From Phoenix dactylifera (lineage: Eukaryota; Streptophyta; Magnoliopsida; Arecales; Arecaceae): a stretch of 64,000 bases of DNA. The translations under genes were made by a program, and so were the position numbers. Shown here piece after piece: positions 11,660 through 24,140 of this stretch (position 1 is its first letter; the number at the start of each line of letters is the position of its first letter). The stretch is from contig NC_052407.1 of NCBI RefSeq assembly GCF_009389715.1, forward strand, positions 6,048,475-6,112,474, in the 5' to 3' direction. The notes under the pieces are model-generated. The model had not been told where the DNA came from. It saw only the letters and a program-made list of their open reading frames with translations, and did no database searches.

Positions 11660-13017
11660 GGCGGAATGAAAACCCTCGAAACCCTCTGAGTTCTCCTTGA
11701 GGCGGAAGACTGGCTTTGAACTGGGGGAGTACCTGGCAACACCAGAGAGCGGGGCTTGTCTTTGCTTGCAGGTGGATATTGGAAGATCGGACGGCTGATA
11801 TTTTACGTCGAGTTACGTGCAAGTGATGCACGATTTTTTTCGGACCGGGGGTTTCAATCTTTGGGGGAGTTGTTTGCCGGGAAATTAACTATGACGATGA
11901 CTCCGTAAGATGTGCCTTGGATTGGGCTTTGTTACCCTGTTTGGTCATGACTCATGACCATGACCATGACCATGACCATGGTTTCATGTTTTTCCCTCTC
12001 CTTAGAAGAAGGTACAAACACACTTTTTTTTTTTTTTCTTTTTTTGCGGTTCCCTGTATTTTGATTGCCATGCAGTAATGTACACTAAATGCAACTATAA
12101 ACACTCATACCTTATTCTCAACTATTCTGCTTGAGTATGTGAACTTGTATCAAACCCCTCTTCATGTTGAAATGATGCATGTATGTACATTTCCTTTATA
12201 GCTATGGATGCTTCCTTGCATGCGATCATAATTATCCTCATTTCCTTTACTTGTGCTATTCATATCTAACACTAATAAAAATAAGTTTGGAAAGGAAGAT
12301 CGAACCAAGAAAAGGCTCATTCAGTCTGTTCTCCTCCTCTTTTTTTGTTTTCTTCAACAAAATAACATAGACTAAATGTGAAGCAACATAGACTAGTCTT
12401 TCAATCAAAATAAAATGTGTAATTTAAGGCCCTGAATTAATTCCAAGCTATATAGATAGCCTAAATCTATATAAATCAATGGAAATAGCAGTATTCGATA
12501 ACCATATCTCCTTGTTCTCATCTCTTCTTCGTCGCCCTTTCAATGCTATTGCAAGCACCATTGCTTGACCCGGCAATTAGTAGCTACCACCATCTTTATA
12601 ATCTCTTCTTGCTTCATGCTAGCATGCAACTTGAACTAGATTAATCCAAAAACGCGAACCGACCCAACCATGCTTGGTTGTTAAAATCTTAGTTACCTAT
12701 CCCAACTTAGAATTTCCATTATGAACAATTCACCTCAAATTGCAGGTCATATCTTTTAGGGTTTAACCCAATCTAGTTTGATCAGCCTAAATTTCACTTC
12801 CCAAGATCAGCCCAACATCCCAACATTGCACCACATCACATGTCTTGGGATTGATTGGACCATGTTGGCCAGGTGTGCCGTGGACATCTCGAGACCCCTT
12901 TTAAGATCTTGTAGTAATAACCAGTAATTTTATAGAGCACACGGCGAGGGGCGGCCATCATCTTCTTCCTCGAAGCTGAAGCCCCCTCCAAAGAGTTGAG
13001 AAACACCAACCGTCTCC
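11660..13017. promoter_or_regulatory. Shared head-to-head promoter region of NASP and HCF164
   Basis: This 1,358-bp interval separates the two divergent start codons, so it must hold both 5' UTRs and promoters. A CATGAC hexamer repeat (about 11944-11979) lies nearer NASP. I see no clear TATA box close to either start. Transcription starts cannot be placed from sequence alone. Confidence 0.6.
11944..11979. repeat. (CATGAC)n hexamer microsatellite
   Basis: About five CATGAC units (with one irregular unit) lie in the NASP-HCF164 promoter interval. Such repeats are length-variable and could change spacing between promoter elements. Confidence 0.75.
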
Positions 13018-14064
13018 ATGGCGCGGGTCGCTTCCAACTCTTTCGGCTTTCTTCACGAGCCCCTACCCCGCCTCGACCCGAACCCCCCGCAACGCTCGAG
13101 AGCCGCTCTACGCCTCCAATCTAAACCTCATCGCTTCCAAAGCCTCAGAATCCAAGCGAATACCGACCCGATCGATTCCCCCATCCAAACCCCCTCCACG
13201 GTAAGAAACTTCAACCACCAATTTATATACAAGATACATGCTATAATCCCAGTTACTTTAGTTCCTATTCGTCTTAGAAGGATCGTTGTGCTCTCGGCAA
13301 ATGAGTTGTTGAATTATCGGTCATGGACCTCTTTAATCGCGAGTTTTCGCTTGCTGCCAGAGGCAAAAATATTGAAATCGTATCCAAATGCTTGTTAACT
13401 GGTTAGATTTATATCTTCCACTGCCCTGACCTGTTAGTGCAGGTCTTGATAATTTTCTCGGGAAATTGGTAGGAGGTGGAGTTCGTTTGCTGTTTTTATT
13501 GTGATATCTGCACGATGTGTCTGAAGCCTATCGCTCGTAGCATGTCATTTGAGGCTCATGGCTTTGGTGGTGGGCTTGATTTCGTTCAGGCCGTGTGATG
13601 TGGTTTCTTTCTGAGTTTTGGTGGTCAGTCATTTTCTTGAGCCGGATCAGTTTGCTTTTGATGATGGCTGGCAACTAGTTTCCTTCATGCATGATATTGA
13701 ATTATAAGTTGTCTTTACGTTAAGTAGTCAACAAAGTGCCGAGAAAATTCGTTTTAATATGAATTCTTTCTGCATGGGACGGATAGTTGGCTTGCAGAAT
13801 TTATTGTCTGGAGTCAATTAACCGAACGAAAGAGCAGGAAATTTTATGAGGTTTTCAATTGAAGGAGAGAAAATCTAGGGAGAAAGTGAAAGAGAGATTG
13901 TTTTCAAAATAACAGAGCATGAAGCTTTCACTTTGGTTGTTTATTTGATCTTTTTATTAAATGATCCTGACATGTTCGCAGTGTGTATTTGAGAATTTTT
14001 TGTGGAATTTCATCATTATAAAGTATAAGTTGGAGTTGCCGAACCTTTATCCTTATTCACAGGA

Positions 14065-14099
<35 letters not shown>

Positions 14100-17000
14100 G
14101 CTTTCAATATTTAAACTTAGACTTGGTTTTTTTCGTTTTTCTGAACCTTGAAATCATTATTTTAGTCCAAACTGACAGATTGCAGACAGGAAACATGGAG
14201 TGGAAAGGGAAGAGGGAATTGCACTGAGATTTAATGGATGGAAGGGTAAATTTATGCTTCTCGGTATTCAGAAAGGCATCAAGAACAGAAAGTGGTGGTC
14301 AGCACTGTTGGAGGAAGGGCTTATAAACACATTGAATTGCTGAGATATTGGATAATGATCAGCATAATTTTCAAATCCTTTTTACATCTCCCCAGTGTTT
14401 TTATTAAAAAATATTACTGATTTACTGAATTGTGCTTCAAAGTTCTAACACACATATATCCGTGTATGTGTGCATGGAGAAGATATCCAAGGGGTCATAT
14501 GCCAAGTGATGCTATGCGAAACATCCCCGCCAACTCCTAAGCACACACAGGAAAAAAGAAACCTCATACCTTTTGGCTATGAAGTCCTTCCAACAATTCA
14601 AGCATTCCTTTTTCAATGATGATTATTTGATAAGGTCACGAAGTAGATGTCTCCAAATTTCCATGCTGAAATTAACTCTCCCTAAATCCATGTTTTTCTG
14701 GAATTTCTTCCAAAGATCATTCTGCTACAATTTAGCATTGTAGGAGATCCAATTTGGTTTTCTGTACATATCTGGAGGATTGATGACTTTCAAAGCAAAA
14801 TACCATTTTTCATATAGTAACAATGCAACCCCATCATGGCCTACCAAACAATTGATTTCTCCAACTTTACACCCTTATTTTAACCCTCTCTAAATCCATC
14901 TATTTCCAGAGTTTCTTTCCAAGACCATAATTTAACATCATGGGAGGTCAGATTTTTCTGTACATATCAGGAAGATCAATGACTTCGGTTAGTGAAAAGC
15001 ATTCTGCATATAGTGAAAAGTGGAGCTCATTTCAGTGTCCTAGAGTTGATGTGAGACTGTGCATGTTAACCTAGTGCATAAATTACTATTTAACTTCAAA
15101 GTTAGCCTTTTGTCTCAAATATTTTTTTTAGCAATGGTGTCAGTGAGTATGAACCAAAATGTTGCATCAAGATCAGCCTTCAGTAGCTTTTTTTCCATTT
15201 CTTTGAAACAAAAAACATTTCTGGTCAAGTTGTTATTTCAGAAGAATAGAAAAAGCTCTAAGGTTATAACATTTTTGTGAAGTTTCTCCATACAAGATCT
15301 TGATTTTAAACTTTAAAGAGAAATATTTTGCATTGTTCATTTTTCTTTGTCATGCCACTGGTTTCATGGTAAAATTCCCCTTTAGTTCTGGTGTCTCATG
15401 CAGATTTTGTGCCTGGTTCGGGTTCATGCTAAGATGTCATCACTCTATAGAAAATTGATGATCATTCAAAGATGCATTTCTAAGCTAAAGTTCTCCTTGA
15501 GCTGAATATGTCTATTTATAGGAGAAGAGAGGTGAACATGCTTATTGACTGCATTTTCAAATGATGGGATAGTTTTCCCAGTAGCTTAGACAGTTCAAAA
15601 CTATGAATTCAAAGACTCAAGATCAAAAAATACAACTTTAGAGAATGCTACATAGTGCAGTCTATCTTGGGATAAATGTTAGCAACAGCTTATTTGTTGG
15701 TAAAACTGTGTCAAAATTTTGAACTTTGGTTTGAGTTCAGTTTCCCTGAGAGTGATAAGGATTTTATTATCTTGGCAAATTTGTACCATGCAGTACACAG
15801 AAGTACCTCAGTCATGGCTACACAAGCATCTACATTGTAATTTGTAAACCCCATCCCAACTTTTTTGGTCAGTATGAATTTGGACCAGATTATGAAAAGA
15901 AAAAAGAAAGAAAAGAAACATGCTATGAAGCATGCCTTACACTTACCATTGCTCAGCATTGAACAAAGAAAGATGCTGAGTAAGTGTTCATTTATTTTTT
16001 TCCAGATTTTTTTTTAATTTATTTCTTCAATCCTGAAATTTTCCAAATAAGCCAACATGAAGTGTTCCAAACATGTTTGTTTTTTCTTTAACAAAAATCT
16101 AGCTACCTATTTTTGATTTGCAGTCTCATTTATTCAATGGCAACACAATGTTATTATCAATCAAGACAATGATGCTTTTGTTTTTTCAGTTTTTTTGCTA
16201 ACATAATTCTTGCTTTATGGAAAAGATGTGCATCTTCAATTTTCTTCAAAACTATGGCATACTTGTTTGGTTTGATATCAACTGCTTTCAGTCACTTGAT
16301 TGCAACTTTTTAGCACCTCAGGATGAGCCAGTTTTCCAGACTGATGTGGTCAAGGATGAAGGACGAACCGCTAGTGTTTCCCAAAAGACTGAATTTGCAG
16401 AGTTTCCAAATAAAGATATTAATAGGCGGATTGCTTTGGGCTCTACTGTTGCAGCAGTAGGACTCTTTCTATCAACAAGATTAGAATTTGGAGTCTCTCT
16501 TAAAGATCTATCTGCTGCTGCTGTACCCTATGAAGTGGTCAGTTCATCTTCCAGTTTCTTATTTTACATGGTTAAGCATTCTCGTTGCTTTATTTTTCTT
16601 ACCAGCAATTAAATGATATTTGACCTCCAGTTTAGTATAAAATTCATAGCCTGGAGTTTCTCTCTTCGGCAGTTAGTAGGTATCGAGTGCTAGTACAATA
16701 TGTTTTCATTGCATTAAACAATCTGGTGTTTTCTGCTGAAATGTTTCTAGTTGTTTTCCTTTATGTTGGTGTGGCATCAAATTAAGATCTTTGCTATGGC
16801 TACATGTGCATGATGTCAAATGGTGACAGGGATGAAGGATTCTGTCCGTCCAACATGCTTCATTCCTAGAAAATATGGATGTTGCACCATGAATACATGC
16901 ACATAAATGAAATCGATGCATATATTATCATGTAGGGTCAGGAATTACCATATGATGAGATGTTTAACAAGATGAAGGAATTTTTACATGATAGTTAATT

Positions 17001-20000
17001 AAAGAAAGCACATCTGATTTCTGCATCAGAAACTAACATATCATGACTTTTGTATTTTGCCTCATTTAGGTAGTTAGTGTGCAGCTTGACAACAATACTT
17101 GGCGTAGTTTGGACTTTATTTTGATGCTTTTAAGCATCTTGGATTATATTAGTTATACTGACATTTCTTGGATCAGAGGTAACCAGAGTTTCAGATTTGC
17201 ACAATGCAACAAAGGCAAATATAACTAACCTGGCCAGGTAATAGATTTATCCAAACAACACTCTTTTATACCTTGTACTGAGCTTACTGATGGCAGCTTC
17301 AGGTTGGCCCACTGCCAGGCTGGGGCCTGACCAAATTATTTATACCTTGGTGTTGGCACTAGGGACATTTGAAATTTGGCATATGGGTGCCTGGTGGCAT
17401 GACAATGAATGTGTGGCCTCCCATGGATGGCTACCTTGTCACAGGACAATGGCTTGCTCGTGGTTGACAGGTTTGTGAAGATGATGGAGAGGAAAAGGAA
17501 TAAAGAGGTTTGAAGGAGGGATCTACTTGTGTATACGACCTTTTTTGATTTAGAGATTTTAAAACAGTTAGAAACAATTCTCTCCTTTTAAAATTAATTG
17601 GTTTTTATCACTCTAACACTAAGAGAGACATCAACAAGAAAATATCATGTATCAACCATGCCAAAATAAATTATCAATAGAAAAAGAGCATCCTAGCGCA
17701 CGAGGCTTCCACTATTGCGGGGTTTAGTGAGAGTCAGATGTACGCTGCCATACCCCTGCATGCGAAGAGGTTGTCAATGATACCCAGATCATAATGGAGA
17801 AATCTTACCATTTCGACAATGCTTGCCCTCAAATTATCAATGTATTCAACCCAAATCCCAAGAGTGTTTAATTAACTAAATTTAATATTAAATTATCAAT
17901 GTATATAATATTAAATTAAGTTAAATAAAAACTCTTGGGCTTTTGGGTTACATGAGCAGTACCTTGCATAAAACATTTCAAGCCTTAACATTTATGCCCA
18001 GCTAGACTCAAAGCCTTGAATTGCTTATCCTGCAGGCTGGCCCAAGACTGTTTCTAGCCATACTTAGTAGTAGTTCTACAAAAAGGATGGAGAGAGAGGG
18101 ATTGAGATGTCTTTTGCTAGGGCTGTACCATATTGGATAAAGTGAAAATATGCCTTATTATTTTGCATGATTATTTTTACCATTGAGACTTACATGATGC
18201 TGCAAAAGTAAGATATTAATTAATATGTATCAAAATGTAAGGTAGTATAGAGGGCAATGAGCATAAGATAATCACTTAGCATAAATGTGGATATTGACGT
18301 AGTGTGTGGTAAATCAGGAAGGTATATCTATAAAGGAGAGTGGTATTGGAAGTTAGGAGTAATTATAGACAATAGAACGAGGAAAACTGCTTGTGATAGT
18401 TATGTTGAGTAGTGCGGTCAAGTGGCAGCCTCGGTGAGGAGGTGATCTCAGATACATCTTAAAGAGCCTTAGGGGAGACCAAGAAGGAGGTGATCTCAGT
18501 TACATCTTAAAGAGCCTTAGGGGAGACCAAGAAGATTTAGATGCATGTGCTAGAAAAAAATGATTTGAGCACCTGACCTTGGGAGAGGAAGATGCCTATG
18601 CAGTGTTTGCCACTTCTGTTTACTCATTATATAGAAACCAAGAATGTATCTTGTGTGTGCAAGCTCGCATTCTTACCAATGTGGTTTCTTGAACGCTTTT
18701 GTGTGTGTTCTTTAAGGTCTCCAAAGTCTAGGAAATGCTAAGACAATGCATGGGAAACCTTGGGGAAATGAATGCCATCACAAGCAATCCTAGAGGAACC
18801 TGAGAATTGCTTCTTGGATGATTGCTCATGTGAATCCCAAAATTCCATGTGTCTTTTTTCTTTTACTTTCTGAAACATTAAGAATATTCTTTTTATATGT
18901 ATGGCTTTTGCATGTTTACCAAAAGTAAACTATTCTATCACCAGAATGCACTTGCAGAAGGGCTAGAGCTTGGTCATTTTCCAAGGAATTAAGCTAGTGC
19001 TCGCAAAATATCAGAAGGGTTCTGCTAGTGCTTTTAGTCTCCTTTGGAAGCACATAACTATAATCAAGAAGCTTGTTCCATAGTTTTATCTCCTAAATAC
19101 AATTTGTCTTTGTTCCTCGTAATAGCTGTTACTTTCTGCTTGTTTGCAGGCTCTTTCAAATGGAATGCCCACTGTCGTCGAGTTTTATGCAGATTGGTGT
19201 GAAGTTTGTCGCGAATTAGCTCCAGATATTTATAAAGTTGAGCAGCAGTACAAGTAATCTTTTGAATTCTGGGACTATAGCTCCAGATATTTATGGAGTT
19301 CAGCAGCAGTACAAATCGTAGTAGTAGTAGTATGATACTTGAATGACATAGACATTTAACTGATTAACTGCTTGCCTTTTTAAACTTGATTTGCATATGA
19401 GCTTGTATCTGAACACTACCTGAGTTATCATTTCTGTATTCAAGTCTCTCCATTCTCCAAGCATTGACTTTTTACGTTTGCTATTACTGCAGAAGACGAA
19501 CTTCAATTAAAAAATTTCCACGTGCAAATGTTGACTTATTTTTTAATTTCTTTTTTAACCCTTTTTTTTCATGTCAAGTCGTGATACATTAAAGATGGCA
19601 TAGTATTCGTTATTGTATAATACTTGAATTGACATAGACATTGCAACTGCTAAAGTGCTTGTCTTTTTAAAACTTAATTTCTGGTATTAAATTGTACGCT
19701 AACTCTATCCGAGTTCTAATTTCTGTACTACCGACTTTCTGCTGTCTCCCAGCTTTGAGTTTCTAGCTTTGCAATGACTGTAGAAGATAAACTCCAACAT
19801 AACATTTTCCATGTGCAAATTAGTAGACTATGAATATATTAGTTGTGGCTTTATTTTCTTGTTTGAGATCTTACATTTTTCATCTTCATTTGAAATATAT
19901 TAACATGACCTTGTTTTTCAGAGACCGCGTGAATTTTGTTATGTTGAATGTTGATAACACAAAGTGGGAGCAGGAGCTTGATGAGTTTGGAGTGGAGGGC

Positions 20001-20204
20001 ATCCCCCATTTTGCCTTCTTGGATAAAGATGGCAATGAGGAGGGGAATGTTGTGGGCCGACTTCCAAAGCAATATATTCTTGAGAATGTTGCTGCCCTTG
20101 CCAATGGTGAACCCACAGTACCTCATGCCCGAGTTGTCGGTCAGTACTCTAGTGCAGAATCCAGAAAAGTGCATCAAGTTGTTGATCCTAGAAACCATGG
20201 TTAG
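13018..20204 (+). CDS. HCF164: HCF164, thylakoid membrane thioredoxin-like protein
   Basis: Membrane-anchored thioredoxin-like protein with its redox domain in the thylakoid lumen, needed for cytochrome b6f assembly; it receives reducing power across the membrane through CcdA. Exons are 13018-13200, 16322-16537, 19150-19253 and 19922-20204. They join in phase to 261 residues, the family's usual size. Residues 1-60 are rich in Arg and Ser and low in acidic residues, as in a transit peptide. A hydrophobic anchor ([18 protein letters not shown]) follows in exon 2. Exon 3 carries [18 protein letters not shown] with the CxxC pair C150/C153, and exon 4 the cis-Pro segment [15 protein letters not shown]. 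The C terminus is [15 protein letters not shown]. The start sits in a CTCCATGGCG context. Introns hold a SINE and internal duplications. Assignment is firm. Confidence 0.95.
14069..14098. repeat. (GA)n microsatellite
   Basis: An uninterrupted GA dinucleotide run in HCF164 intron 1. The open frame across it (ERERERER) is an artefact of the repeat. Confidence 0.9.
17679..17830 (-). mobile_element. Au-type SINE with 11-bp target duplication
   Basis: Read on the minus strand the 152-bp element starts GAGGGCAAGCATTG and continues through TGGTAAG, GATCTGGGTATCAT, ACAACCTCTTCGCATGCAGG, GGTATGGCAGCGTACATCTG, ACCCCGCAATAGTGGAAGCC and TCGTGCGCTAGG. This order matches what I know of the widespread plant Au SINE. 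AAATTATCAAT flanks it at 17668-17678 and 17831-17841. It lies antisense in HCF164 intron 2. Confidence 0.8.
18438..18533. repeat. 48-bp tandem duplication
   Basis: GGAGGTGATCTCAG(A/T)TACATC and the rest of the unit repeat at 18438-18485 and 18486-18533 with a single difference. It lies in HCF164 intron 2 and no coding role is seen. Confidence 0.9.
19219..19835. repeat. Duplication of HCF164 exon 3 end and adjoining intron
   Basis: The last 33 or so bases of exon 3 (19219-19253, TAGCTCCAGATATTTAT through CAGCAGTACAA) recur at about 19278-19315 inside intron 3. In the copy the donor AAGTAA has become AAATCG, so it cannot be spliced at that point. The intron segment beginning GATACTTGAATGACATAGAC (about 19333) recurs in diverged form from about 19620, including CTGCAGAAGACGAACTTCAA versus CTGTAGAAGATAAACTCCAA and CCACGTGCAAAT versus CCATGTGCAAAT. 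Confidence 0.75.
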
Positions 20205-23200
20205 GTATGCTTTACATTGTTGATAGCTGCTCAGCGCCAGTTGGAATATCAAGTTCAGATACAGGTATTTTGTTGCTTTCTCCTATACGGTCACTGTGAA
20301 TGCAAGTATGCACAGTATCAGTTCTACAGAGCATTTAAGAATCAAGCAGTATAAGAGGTTTTTTTTTATTTTTATAGAGCCTGATATTTACATATTTTAA
20401 TCTTTGTGGAACAGCTGATCATATCCACTGAGATCCTGATAAAAGACTCTAAATCGCACCGTTTGATTATCTCCGTGCAGGAATCGATTGATAAGTTAAA
20501 AAAATAAATAAAATACATAATCCTAGAGTCAAAAGATAAAATAAATAAAATACAGAATTCTAGAGCCATCTATCTTTTGAAATCATTTTTGAGTTCCTTT
20601 GCGAGTGGTGGCATCAATGGTTTCCATCCATGTCTTGTCCTAATAAGAAGTTATACTGCTTTATGAGAAATTCCTCGTATCTTGTCCTATTAGGATGCTT
20701 AGGAATAAACTGCTTTTTGAGAAATTCCTCTAGTTATGATGTTTAGCTCTTAGCTCTTGCTTCTTATGCTTGACTATATTTAAAATGTCCTGTTTCCACA
20801 GGCTTCAGTTCTAGATCTATTTGCTGCCGAAATCGGGAAATGCTTTCCTGTTATGGAAGAGAACAGACTCATTTGCTGTACAATTCACCTTATTAACATT
20901 TGTTGTGACACCTTCTGTTCTATTAAGATTTTATTGCACTAGCAGTCTGTTCATAATGGTAATTGAAATGTTAAAAGCACCGACTAAGTTCTATGAGGAA
21001 TGTGATGATTCACAAGTTTTATATGTAATAGCAGGCAGCGTGGTGAAGCAGGGCAGGTGTCACTGCTTTGTGTGCGCTAAAAGAACGGTCTAGGATAAGA
21101 CCAGTGAAAATAATGGACATTGAGTTGAACTAGTTCCTTGAGAGCTGCATCAAATAAACACTGCACAATTTGGTTAAGAAAAGTATAAATCGTCATCAAG
21201 GAATTACTAGGTGGTTAGTTGTATGCTCACCGTTGTCGATATGATATTTGCAATTATGTTCTATTAACCTATAATGTATTTTCCTTCTAAACTTTATTCT
21301 CTAACAATTGCTTCTTAGTTATTAGCAGTGTCAAACGGTAGATTACTCCATTACAAAACTGCATCCCTCTCTCTCTCTCTCTACACATTTTAGCTTAAAT
21401 TGTAAGGTACTGTACACTGCATCACCCCAAGCAAGCAGCGGTATATAGTTAGGCTTGATTGTTGCCAAACAGATAAGTGCATGCAATAGGGGGCACAATG
21501 CACATGATCTTAAAGCTAACAACTTGTACTCTAAATAAATAAACAAATACAAATTTAACTTGATTTCTCAGGCTTGCATTTGATTTGAGAGGTCAAGGGA
21601 CGAGGAGGAAAGTCCTTTGCTCCCGCAATCTAAACATCTTCAAAAATGCAAAAGCTATCAATTGTGGATTTCATGTAGTTGCCAGGTGATGTGTGGAGGA
21701 GACAACTGCTTGGATTGCTATAGTATCCTTTTCAAAAAGAAAATGGCACATCCCTACCCAAAAATAGCATACAAATGTGCAATCTATGGAGGAGTTTACA
21801 TATTGGCAATGAGGTGGTTGCTCGTGCAATCTATGTTGAAAGAAATCTAGTGAAAACTCAAGCAGGGGGTGAAGTCATAATAGCGAAACTGGGTTCATGA
21901 AAACACCCTTCACCCACTTTTTCCCCATTCTTCAGAAAAAAAAAAATGATTTGCCCGCAAAGTCCATGCATAAGCAAAATTTGCTGTTGTGCATAAAAAC
22001 TAACTTTTCTAGTACATAAACAAGATCAAGGACAGGCAGTCAGATAAAAAATGTGATGTACAATGGAGAAAATGGACTAATTTCGTAGATATGAAGGCTA
22101 TCTTTTTATCAGAAAGATGATAATTAAAATTCTGTTCTTTACAAAGCACAGGTTATATGAGAACCATCAAAGGCAAATATAATGCTGCAATACAAATCAA
22201 GGGGCCCTTGAGGCCATAATTTTGCAGCTGGCTGTAACCTCTCTTGTTGAGGACCAAGGCAAAGTGGCAAAGAATGACACTGAGAACCATTTTTCGCTTC
22301 CAATTAGTTCCATTTCAGGACTGACAGTCTCCGTGACAAGTGAAGTTAGCCAACAATCTGCAATAAGTATCATTAGAAATCAACTCAGAATCAAATCCCA
22401 TAAGTGAACAAGCAATTACAATGGTGAAAATAAATATTGTCAGAAAGTTGGTCAAATATTAATTTGTAAGTTCAAAAAGGTTATAATCAGAATTTCAACG
22501 CCATCTTTTCTGGATGAAAACTTGAAATTTAAATGTTTCTACGTTTTAGAGAGCATACTTAACACATCAAGAATTTTGACACTTCAATTTGTGCCAATAG
22601 AAATTTTGCAGGTTTGCAGATTTATGAAGGAAGACTAAGCTTCATTTTCAAAAAAACATCCTAAAAAAAAAAATAAATCGGGTCCACACAAGATGTACGT
22701 AATTTTTCTGAAGTTTCAATGGAATGGCAATGGCTATAATCTGCAATACTAATTAGCAGTTTGGTTGCCTCCAGTTCATGGTTTCATGTTAATACTTGGA
22801 CGGTGGGTGATTAAACAGGACCAGGATGATAACCCAACCCAACTCCACTCCCTATCCCCAAAAGAACAATTTTTTTTTTTTAAAAAAAAAAAAGACTCCC
22901 CCAGATCCGGTCACCAGCCCTTCCACCTTGCACAGACAGCTGGAGCATTGAGACAAGACCCCTCCAGTTCAGACACAAACTGGAGATGATCTGGACTCAT
23001 TAATTGGGTATGTTATATCATCACATCTTCGACCAAAAGAAACAGGTTGATACAAACAATGTAGCTAGTGTTCGGAAAAATGTGAACCATAGAAAGGACC
23101 ATATAATATGCATGATTCGTATACTGATGAGTGGGGAAACTGGTCCAGAGCTGAAAATTAATCAAATGCAATGATGGTCAGATCTTGGCTTAAACCCAGT

Positions 23201-24092
23201 GAAAAATGATTTTCAGGATTCGACAGGCAAGAGAAACATATCAATAAAGCAAATTATGGATTTTGATTGAAAGGGACAAGTTTAACGATAAAAGCTAATT
23301 GATCTTCTTTAAATCAAGAGCTTCAATAATCCTGGGTTTTGCATGCAAACCAACTATGACACCAAAGACTATGCAACCTATACTCTAATATCTGTAGCAC
23401 CTATCTGATCCAATGTTGCAAAAATATATCAGCATAGTTATTCCCACAATAACAGAGCCTACTAGGAAACAAAAGAACTCTCCTTTATATTGGAAAAAGG
23501 TAAAAAGCCTCTCTCTTCAGTCATTTGCCCCAACCAAACCAGTTTGGATGGAAGAAAACATTTCTCTATGCCCCTTTTAGCTAGGCGACAACTACAATAC
23601 AACTATCTATTCTGTTCTTTCTACAATACTAAATAACCAGCAAAGGTAGCCCATTCCCAAGCAGAAAATAGACCCCAAAAGAATAAGCTACTCAATGCTT
23701 CACTTCAAAGAGAGCATAAGCCATCGCATTCGAACCTATGGAAGAATCTTAGCTTTGGTCATCTTTCTCCACACAAAAAAGAAAGATAAGGATGCTGCTT
23801 TAAAAAGGATAAGAAAATTTGATTCCTGTCATCGTTTATCTTATGTCTTCCAAACAAACCCTATGCTGGACATGTTCAAGACAAATCCATCAGTAGCAGA
23901 TATCTTCCCATCAACATGTTGCTTTTGACATAACCAGGTATACATTTGGACAGGAGTATTAAGACAGGCAGTCCCTGGTCGGTAGAGATCCTAACAGCTT
24001 AGGCAACAAGGTGGGCTGCCTAGTGACTTAGGCTTTCCATCCTTGGAGAGGTGGGGAAGACAAAAATGGCCAACAAAAGTATAATACAATAA

Positions 24093-24097
<5 letters not shown>

Positions 24098-24136
<39 letters not shown>
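24098..24136. repeat. (CT)n microsatellite
   Basis: About 39 bases of uninterrupted CT in intergenic DNA. The minus-strand frame rich in Arg-Glu is its translation and not a gene. Confidence 0.95.

Positions 24137-24140
<4 letters not shown>

Noticed and set aside
20780-21093. Possible extra HCF164 exon after the stop (AG at 20800, 90-codon frame)
   Set aside because: The HCF164 protein is already full length at 20204; at most this is a 3' UTR exon.
22225-22407. Possible exon on either strand after an AG site
   Set aside because: About 50-60 open codons with no similarity I recognise and no partner exons.
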